Shown here piece by piece: positions 56,801 through 64,000 of a stretch of 64,000 nt of DNA (positions are counted from its first letter, which is position 1; every line of letters starts with the position of its first letter). The notes under the pieces were generated by a model. The model searched no databases. It saw only the letters and a list, made by a program, of their open reading frames with translations, and was not told where the DNA came from. Location of the stretch: contig JACGCM010001948.1 in NCBI GenBank assembly GCA_014058105.1, positions 372,001 through 436,000 of the forward strand. Direction: 5' to 3'. The DNA comes from Kingdonia uniflora. Taxonomy: Eukaryota > Streptophyta > Magnoliopsida > Ranunculales > Circaeasteraceae. Position numbers and translations under genes: made by a program.

Positions 56801-57004
56801 ATACAAAATAAGCATTCCAGTCCTACTAGAGAGTTTAACCTTTTGGGAAGTATTTATATTCCAGAACTTTGAGTATTGAAGGTGTTTCCCTCTTATCTCT
56901 GAGAAAGCTGTGTAAGCTAATGAAACAAAGCTTATCACAGACATGGTTGTGATGAAGAGAGATGGGGGTGGTGGGTACATGAAATTGGTCACCATAGACA
57001 TCAT
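50867..57004 (-). CDS. Steroid 5-alpha-reductase family protein, copy A
   Basis: Two exons, 57004-56687 and 51343-50867, encode 264 residues. It belongs to the 3-oxo-5-alpha-steroid 4-dehydrogenase family (relatives of DET2 and of Arabidopsis At5g16010): NADPH-dependent, multi-pass ER membrane reductases. Exon 1 begins [20 protein letters not shown] and has about three membrane spans. Exon 2 carries the C-terminal family signature: [34 protein letters not shown], then [20 protein letters not shown]. The exact substrate is not predictable; it is not obviously the brassinosteroid enzyme DET2 itself. GT-AG borders and the frame are intact, but the intron is 5343 bp, packed with insertions, against 114 bp in copy B. 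Functional if the intron is still spliced. Confidence 0.9.
51960..52205 (+). pseudogene. LINE RNase H fragment in the copy A intron
   Basis: The plus strand reads [20 protein letters not shown], then [20 protein letters not shown], the pattern of the RNase H domain (xAExxALxxGLxxAxxxGxxxxxxExDSxxxVxxxxxxxxxPWxI) at the end of plant L1-type LINEs or related genes. It ends in unrelated sequence. Confidence 0.55.
52199..52298 (+). repeat. Direct repeat flanking the kinase pseudogene, left
   Basis: A block with 'gtttaaaatta', 'gccaggttgtt' and 'accaatccaaaccatcct' that recurs at 53958-54067. Confidence 0.8.
52444..52683 (+). repeat. Exact-period 120-bp tandem duplication upstream of the kinase pseudogene
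   Basis: Two copies (52444-52563, 52564-52683) differ at only a few positions. Each contains 'gatatcttatatRagatgag', which in the first copy is a TATA-like TTATATAAG. A shorter duplication of about 42 bp ('aaaatctagttttcttatct...') precedes it at 52345-52430. It could be a duplicated promoter or part of an old LTR. Confidence 0.85.
52692..53567 (+). pseudogene. WNK11-like kinase pseudogene, intronless, two stops
   Basis: A single frame of 291 codons runs from ATG 52692 to TAG 53565-53567, with only two nonsense codons: TAA 52830-52832 (codon 47) and TAG 53031-53033 (codon 114). It covers a whole WNK kinase domain: [31 protein letters not shown] with Asn where other kinases have the ATP-binding Lys (the 'with no lysine' hallmark), [18 protein letters not shown], and [23 protein letters not shown] kinases act in ion, stress and flowering signalling. 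Absence of introns suggests a retroposed copy. It lies antisense to the reductase gene, inside its intron. Little other decay implies the stops are recent. Confidence 0.88.
53568..55202. other. Intron sequence of reductase copy A
   Basis: AT-rich, containing the right flanking direct repeat at 53958-54067. No further gene was recognised. Confidence 0.5.
53958..54067 (+). repeat. Direct repeat flanking the kinase pseudogene, right
   Basis: Diverged copy of 52199-52298 in the same orientation, with a small extra block ('cagttatgtcccaccattct'). Confidence 0.8.
55203..55672 (-). pseudogene. LINE-type RNase H domain in the copy A intron
   Basis: The minus strand reads [20 protein letters not shown], a stop after GYS, then [35 protein letters not shown] and HVYRExN-like [18 protein letters not shown]. 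The D...E...D catalytic layout (KIDGGG, YMEMFAI, ATDSKQ) is that of plant LINE RNase H domains. Only this C-terminal domain is present. Confidence 0.75.
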
Positions 57005-57010
57005 TCTCAA

Positions 57011-57551
57011 CTCTCTTTTTTTGGCTAAGAGTTTCTCAAGTCAATGCAGAAGATTATATAGATGAGTTATAATTGCAAATTTGCAAATTGCCCCCAACTA
57101 CTTAATTTACATTCGCACCTATAAATGATGCTACTAATGCAAAGAGAGGATTGTATAAGTGTATAACCATGGTTCGCCCATATATTGCCAGCGCCCCTCC
57201 TACGGCAGATCCAGAAATTTGGTTCAGAGTGGGCCAAGTAACCCCTGGATTTTTTTGCAAAATGAAATCAACTTTAGATGAACTTCATTCGGCCAAGCTT
57301 GATATAGTTTTATCTTAGCATAAACTTTAAAAATTATGTCATGGGGATAAGAACATTGATAATATGTTATGTATGGGAAAGACGGATGCTGACAAAAAGG
57401 TTTAGGATTTAAGGAACATCTCTCTAATGCCAAGACTCCTTTAGTCACAAAATTTGTGAAAGCAACTGCTACTACATCGTTGCCCAAACATAATATACTA
57501 TCTTCCACTCATAATCAAGCAAAAATGTTCTCTTACTCTTAGATTTATTAT
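57011..57551. other. Upstream region of reductase copy A
   Basis: The promoter region of copy A should lie in the first few hundred bases. A minus-strand open frame at 57224-57508 is not recognised. Confidence 0.35.
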
Positions 57552-60500
57552 TATGGAATATGTGGTCGAAAAGGTCATATTGCGTCTTATTGTAGATTTG
57601 TTGGATACTATCAACTGTATGCTCGACCATTCTATGGGCAAAGATATAAGTCAAATGTGATTTATACTAATGTGAAAAGTGAGAATTTAAGCAGGTGGTT
57701 TGCTCAAGAAACATCACCACGAAAGGTTAGTCGGGTTGTTTGGGTGCGAAAGGATGACTTGTCACCACATATAAGGTGATGAATATAAACTGAGACGGGT
57801 TATCAGTATACTCTATTGATTAGGTACATTTCTTACCTTGTCTCAGTTTAATTTGTTTTTATTTTTATTTTTTAGGACATTAGAGTACTGTTTTTTTACT
57901 TTATTTGCACTTTACACTTTAAGAGTTTTTGTATGTAGAATATTCTTGCTAGACTTGGACTATGCTTTTGTGTTATATTCATTCATGGGATAATTATTTG
58001 GTAAAATCACATCTCGCAATAGTCATTGATCCTCTTGTCTAAACTAAAAGCTCATTGTAATTAGAACCACGTGAGGATAACTATAGAGACTTTGTACCTA
58101 ATGTTATTTGAGGATCTAGCCTTTTTACAATCTTCGAGTATTATTTCATAAATTCTTTCCAGATTCAATATTTTTTTTTGATCTCATTTTTTATAATCAA
58201 TTGTCAATGGTAAATTCAAGTTCAAGATAGTCTAATAGAACATTCTTTATACTTGATTCGAGACAAAAAAGTTACTATGTAAGACTGAAGATATGATAAT
58301 AGGTTTTTTATTATTACATCTTTTTGGCCTTCGACTGTGTTTACCCAAAATTGTATCGACTTGCAGCCCCTTGTGCCTTAAAATATGTCGTTCGTTTTTC
58401 TACCCAAATTCTTTAATAGTTTACCGTTTTTTTTTAGACTTTTTAGTGGAAAAAAAAGGAAGGAAGAAGTGTTTTTTTTTTTTTGGGGAAAGATCAATAT
58501 AAGAAGAATAGAGTAAGTATCCCCAATGTATTTGCTAATATATCAATCAGAGTTTTGCTATAATATGAAGAAGAAGAAGAAGAAAAAGTAGTACTATATT
58601 CAATGTGTACTCAATAAAGAGAAAGAATAACGGGAGGTGAACTCAATTTGAAGAAATTAAGAGGATGCAAAAGTATAAACTCGAGTCCCAGAATGCCAGC
58701 AAAACACCTAATCTCTCATGTCCATTCTCTTGCCTATATTATAACATTTTCAAGACTTGTTTGATATCGAGTTTAGCATAGTCAGTTTAGTGGAGATGAG
58801 AGATAGGGATTCTATGTTAGTTAACTTGACAACATCTATGACAATTGATTTTATGTCCATGAGATATTTCAATTTACAGTGCGCAGTTTATTTGATGAAA
58901 TTTGAATTTTTCTATTCACATACTCATATTCATATTTCACACAGAGTGTTTACTAGTCAATTCTCAGTGATTTTTGAGTGACCACCCTAGTGAGGCCTAA
59001 GTTGAAACAATTGTCCAATATAATATTTTAACTACGGCTGAGTAATACATTAAAAACTGGGTATCTATTTGACTATGCACATACACACACCAAGTAATTC
59101 ATTTAGTGATTGTTTTGTAACGCATTGGCGATGTCTTGGTCTTAATAGAATATTTTAGATTCATTGTCTTTCTATCATACCTTATGTTAGGGGGAGTTTT
59201 GTCTTCTACTGCTTGCTTATTTCAAAGACACTCCCCGTATGGGTTTTTTTTTTCATTTTAAGGGGGTTACCATTCTTTTGAGGGGGAGATGCATCTTATT
59301 TTGACTCTTTGAGTATCTTAACAGTCTTTCTTTTCAGAATATTTGCTTTGACATTTGTTGGTATATATTTTTCTCATCTACTCTGTGTTTCCCTCATTCA
59401 GTGACTGCTATACATTTTGTTCTCCTGGTTTGCTTCTTCTTTTATTTGTTATTTACCCTTTGTTCATCTGTGCCAAAAAGGGGGAGAAATGTTCCTGACA
59501 GGTAAGCCAGGTAAGTTATGTTTGTTTATTTGGATCCCTAATTTTTTTAACGGTTACGTAATGTATCTTGTTTAGTGTGCAGAGATTCCAGAGTATATGC
59601 TATAAGATGAAAATTGAGCTTTGAGTATGGATGTTCAGTGATTGAGTCAGTCCATCGAGTTGTATTTTTATTTTTATAGTTCTAGTTTTGACACAAAATA
59701 AACCAAATGAGGAGATTTAAACATCCATATTTGGAGTTTATTTCATTTTGTGTCTAGTTTAGGTGTCAGCACTATCTCGTGATTACTTATCGTCAGAGAT
59801 TACACATGGAGCGACTACAACTGGACTGGCACTGAACAGGTACGTAGGTTTGTACCTCTTAGCTCTAAAATGTCAAGCCTTTAGTATTTTACAAAGTATG
59901 AAAAAAAGTAATATGTCTTTTTGAGAAAAACATGTCTCTGTTCGAACAGGCTTTTGCTTTGTTCGAATAAGACTTTGTTCGAATAAAATTTAGTATCGAT
60001 TCGAATATTTTCTCTCAGAACAATATTTATTCGAATAGACTATTTCTTTGTTCGAATACTTTTTCTGGAAACTTAGTTGTTCGAATAGATTTTGTTTCTA
60101 TTCGAACAGAGGTCGGGTTTTCTGTTTTTCTATATAAGACAACTTTTGTTTTTTCATAACTTAATTCTTTAAAAATCTATTTTTATAGGGCTTGTATTTT
60201 TTTAGAGATTTAAAGATTTCTTTGAGAGATTCAAGAGAGAACTAACAACTCAAACTTGAATTAATCATAGATCAAGAAACCCAAATCATGATTTGAAAAA
60301 CTACTGAGATTCAAGATTGAAAGCTTCGACGAAAGATTGGAGCGAGGCGTTGCGAGAACGTGAAATCGATTGCAAGAAGCTTGATTAGAAGAAAGGTAAC
60401 CATGGGATGTACTTATCGAGTCTGTAAGTAATTAAACTCTTGTAATTCGTTTTCAATAGTAGATTGTTTAGCTGTCAGGTGATTCGACAGCGACCTGTGG

Positions 60501-60580
60501 GTTTTTCTCCTGAGAAATATTTTCCACAAGGTTAAAAATATTTGGTCTTGTGTCTAATTTCCAATTGCTTGTTGACATTA
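57552..60580 (+). mobile_element. Degraded Sirevirus-like Ty1/copia element
   Basis: Pieces in order on the plus strand: a gag zinc knuckle (57552-57600, YGICGRKGHIASYC, in which the first Cys has become Tyr) followed by VVWVRKDDLSPH; about 1.4 kb of AT-rich sequence without pol; a zone with four purine tracts (59188, 59261, 59281, 59475); then an LTR from 59490. Multiple purine tracts before the 3' LTR and a palindrome-rich LTR are recorded features of Sireviruses. Protease, integrase and RT are missing and no 5' LTR was found. Confidence 0.6.
59490..60580 (+). repeat. 3' LTR of the Sirevirus-like element
   Basis: It starts TGTTCCTGACAGG right after the AAAAAGGGGGAGAAA tract. Eight TTCGAA sites lie at 59940-60112, a TATA box (CTATATAAGAC) at 60130, and a U5-like stretch 'gtgggtttttctcctgag' near 60496. 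The right end is approximate. Confidence 0.6.
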
Positions 60581-61238
60581 GATAATTGAATCAATTTGAA
60601 TTAGGTTAATGTTCATTAATTCAAAGGAATTCGAATCTCTTGATTTAGACCTAAATTAATCGAAATCGGTTAATCTCAAGTGATAATTTATTTCACTTTC
60701 ATGCTAGCTCCCTTTTAAGTGTGCACCCAAAGGTCCTAACGTCGGCAAACAAGCAGTAGATCCAAAACGAACTTTAAAACCTAGGCCATTATGCATGCTT
60801 GATTTATTTCATGCAACGGACAACCCAAGCCATTTCCGTGCACGGTTGGTTTATTTCATTAACACATTAGATAGTAAAAAAAAGGGGGCAACACAACAGA
60901 AGGAGTTCGGGTAATCTCATTCCCTCAGTAACATCAAATTATTACGGGAACCATATCTATATCCCTTAGGCAATTGGTCTAGATCAAAAATCACAAATCT
61001 GATTTAATTGTGTAGACATGAAGAGGGAAATAAAGATATGTGAGTCTTACATTTGCAAATATAAAGGTACAAAGTCGTAATGACAGACGCAGACGTCACA
61101 GATTTTGATATATTTGTACATAATGTCCACTATGGAGCAATTTCTCAACTTTCGATATAATTGAGTATTACATGAAATTATCACTTATTACTATAAACCG
61201 AAACACAAAAGAGCAGTCCAACCCAGTACTGTTGAAAG

Positions 61239-62162
61239 CTAAAACACATAGGGTATGATAGCCTTAACATCCTTGGGGAAGCTTGGGAATTTAGAAACAT
61301 ACCATTTCCTAGTTGTGTAGCTCCTCGACATTAAGTACATCATGGTTCCAATGGTGAAACAGATCGGATACAGCGATTGAGAGATTAAGCAAATACCAAC
61401 AAACACTAGGATCTCAAAAAAATAATGGGGGCAAATCACTTGGTTGAAGAGACCTCCTTTTGGGATTTTGTACTCTTTCACACCTTCATCTTTCGACCTC
61501 AGTTTCAAGAGTAGGAGGTGGTGGTAAAAGTTACCAACAATAGCTACCAAAAATATAAAAACCCCAGCATACTTGAGATCCACTGGTGGTTCAGGCATAT
61601 CATGTACCAAGTGCTGGTTGTATATCATGCTTGCTGTGGACGAAAAATAGCTGAGTGAGATTAGTATGGTGGAATCCAGAATCATTGCACCGCTGTATTT
61701 GTGAACAAACATAACCTACACGTCATAACAAACAATATCTCCGGTTAGTATTTCCTTTCATGATAATAACCAGCAGCAGATAACAAAATCTATAGATTAG
61801 AAACATCATAGGAAAAACTTAAAGATTACCTCAAGCACCCTTTTAAAGTAATGAATGGTAAGAGCTGCAGTAACCAACAATAGCCTAAGCCCATCCTCAG
61901 CAAGAAGATATAAAGAGACAGCACTAGCTAGAAATGCTGGGGTGTACAAAATAAGCATTCCAGCTCTACTAGAGAGCTTAACCTCTTTGGTTTTTTCCTT
62001 TTGAGAAGTATTTGTGTTCCAAAACTTTGAGTACTGAAGGTATTTCCCTCTTATCTCTGACAAAGCTGAGTTTGCTAATAGAGAAAAGTTTATCACATAC
62101 ATGGCTGTGATTAAGAGAGATGGGGGTGGTGGATACAGGAAATTGGTCACCATAGACATCAT
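61239..62162 (-). CDS. Steroid 5-alpha-reductase family protein, copy B
   Basis: Two exons, 62162-61830 and 61715-61239, joined across a 114-bp GT-AG intron, encode 269 residues. It has the same family and features as copy [21 protein letters not shown] at the start, multi-pass membrane helices, [34 protein letters not shown], and FPKDVKAIIPYVF at the end. Copy B has a five-residue insertion (NTSQKEKTKEVKL against NTSQKVKL). No broken codon is seen. About 340 bp of downstream sequence is also shared with copy A, so the pair arose by tandem DNA duplication. Likely an ER enzyme reducing an enone of a sterol-like or related lipid substrate; the substrate is unknown. Confidence 0.92.
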
Positions 62163-63640
62163 TCTTTCTCTCTCTCAATCTTTCACTAGATGTTTCTTCT
62201 ATGCTTTTTTTTCTCAAATAATTGCAGAAGATATAGATGATCTATAATTGCAATACCCTAGTTGATTATTTCTGGGACCATTGGATGTTTATATAACTCA
62301 TTTTTGGCATCCCATATACCTGTATATATAATGTATTGTAATAAAGATGGTTACAACATGATACATGTGCATAGAGAAAATAATACAGCCATGGTTCAAA
62401 ATTCAAAATACAAAACATATATCAAGCCGGTAGCTGGCCTTATCATTATACAATATCGAACGACATGTTAAATATTTGTGAACCTTGTATACAAGATTAA
62501 GAATAGTGTGGATTTTATCAAATTTTACACGTCACCTCCCGCAATGAGTGAGGTTATGTTCATTGATCTGGTTTTCAAAAGGAAAACAAAAAACAAAAAA
62601 AACACCTCCAACAACCATTGTGATGTTTTTTTTTTTGGTGTGAAAGGCAACTAGGGCCGGTGCTAGGGTTTTGGTGGCCTAAAGCCAACCCTAATAGTGA
62701 GCCCCCCAATTTTTGGACATGTCACAACTTATTACATAATGAAGTCCATATCCAAGATAAAAGTGATCAATTTTAGAAACATGTCACAACTCAATCACAT
62801 CAACTATTATTTCAAATTTTGGTTCCCCTCCAGATCTGGGGCCAAGCTGTTGCTTTTGGTGACCTTAAGGCAACTGTTGTGATATTATTAGCAATTAAAA
62901 GGAGCGGTATCCCATGAGAAGAATCTCAGGAACACTGCTACAACGTGATGATTTCAGATTAGCAGTAACAAGATATAGTTGACCCTGCCCGGATTTAATT
63001 TATTTGAACAATCAACCATTATTAATGGACATCCCAAGATAATTTGGAAAATGAAAATTAGCTATAGAGTTTATAGGACCGACATTTCAGGCATGCTTCC
63101 AACAGCCCTAAGGATTTGTCGTTGTCTAGGAGCCGTGTTCGTATCTAGATTTTTCAGTGACTTGGTAAAGGGTAGTACTAGTATAACACTATACCTCATA
63201 CTTGCATTAAAATATCTATTAATAAAGAAAAATCTCAATATTTAATTTGAGGCACAGTCGCACATCAACGAGTTGTGCTTTTTGAGGAGTGAATTAAAGG
63301 CCTAAGATGATGTTAACAAAAAAAAAAGACGAAAGAATAGATCTTGGCCGTTGATTTAAAACTCAATTTAGGTCTTCTATTTGTAGAAAAAATGCACTTC
63401 TCGAGGCATCAACTTATAAAATCTAATTTTCTTATAACCGAATCTTCCCCTCTTCACTTCTCATCTCCCTTCTCCCCATCTCCGTATAAGATTCCGGTCT
63501 CTCTATTTCTTTAGGTTTGCATGAAAGATGCTGAAAGCAATGGAGCAATTTTCAAAGAAAACTTTGAGGGTTATAAGAAAGGGCAAGAAACTGCAAGGGG
63601 CCGTAGTGCACTAAACTATTTCATAGTATACTCGTGAAGA
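62163..63640. other. Upstream region of reductase copy B, no gene recognised
   Basis: Promoter sequence of copy B is expected next to 62163. Around 62650-62870 'gggccggtgctagggttttggtggcc' and a later 'ggggccaagctgttgcttttggtg' look like remains of a transposon, but no paired ends were established. Confidence 0.35.
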
Positions 63641-63679
63641 GAAGTAACTTGATAAAGGGATCACGAATTGATATGAATC

Positions 63680-64000
63680 ATGACCATAATGGTCGTGGTT
63701 GTAGTTCGTCCCCTTAGGAGCCGACCTCTATGAGGGCCCTCCTATATTCTATTTTTATTTTATTTTATTTTAGTATTTTAGGATAATTCCTATTTTGAAG
63801 GGTAGTGTTTTAAAAGGTGCAGGACTCCTAGTTCTATAAAGGAGTCCTACAATAGAAGGTTAAGATAGGTTGAGCTTTAAGAAGAAGAAAAACCTAATTT
63901 TAGGTTTGAGAGAGAGGTTGTAAGACCTGATTTTTTTTAATTTTCAGCAATTATTCAAGTTCAGTTTGAAGTTTAATTCATCTATTTTTGCTTCCGCTTA
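63680..64000 (+). repeat. Possible LTR running to the window end
   Basis: A TATA motif in an inverted context (GGACTCCTAGTTCTATAAAGGAGTCC, about 63823-63848), a transcribed-leader-like stretch, and a terminal 'catctatttttgcttccgctta', a common ending of plant gypsy LTRs, suggest an LTR whose element continues beyond the window. Confidence 0.35.

Overview
The window is nuclear DNA of a flowering plant, most likely a eudicot. It is AT-rich, its split genes use GT-AG introns, it carries a plastid fatty-acid gene, and it is packed with plant transposon families (Tat-lineage and other Ty3/gypsy, Ty1/copia including a Sirevirus-like one, TRIM, hAT, MITEs, LINE fragments). Three genes look intact: a ten-exon malonyl-CoA:ACP transacylase gene (41159-48814, +) and a tandem pair of two-exon steroid 5-alpha-reductase-family genes (50867-57004, - and 61239-62162, -). 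Everything was read by eye; family assignments rest on recognised protein motifs, not on searches.

Region 1 (1-18.2 kb) is a graveyard of host gene pieces that keep their introns: the tail of an SKP1-like gene, an SPT5 piece, RFL-type PPR pieces, a probable JMJ25-like exon, and a long broken eIF3A gene whose exons are spread over 6.7 kb. A 2.9-kb hAT element with perfect 13-bp inverted ends and an 8-bp target duplication (1909-4835) has captured fragments of two unrelated genes, SKU5-like and TTC27-like, on one strand. A copia 3' end and a solo copia LTR follow.

Region 2 (18.2-33.5 kb) is one 15.3-kb Tat-lineage Ty3/gypsy element on the minus strand, bounded by GTTAC target duplications. Its order is LTR, tRNA primer site, gag, protease, RT, RNase H, extra RNase H, integrase, satellite-like array, LTR. 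Between the array and its 3' LTR it carries a multi-exon coiled-coil gene and two smaller look-alike ORFs on the opposite strand.

Region 3 (33.5-41 kb) holds a shrunken gypsy element (34515-37744) with TTCGAA-rich LTRs, a second copy of the SPT5/PPR segment seen at 1-6.4 kb, a small heat-shock protein fragment and a TTA-flanked MITE.

Region 4 (41-64 kb) is gene-bearing. The introns of the transacylase gene hold a fold-back element, a TRIM, a small MITE and a poly(A)-type retroposon. The upstream reductase copy has a 5.3-kb intron, against 114 bp in its sister, holding a WNK-kinase pseudogene and LINE RNase H pieces. A degraded Sirevirus-like element separates the two reductases. The window ends inside what looks like another LTR.
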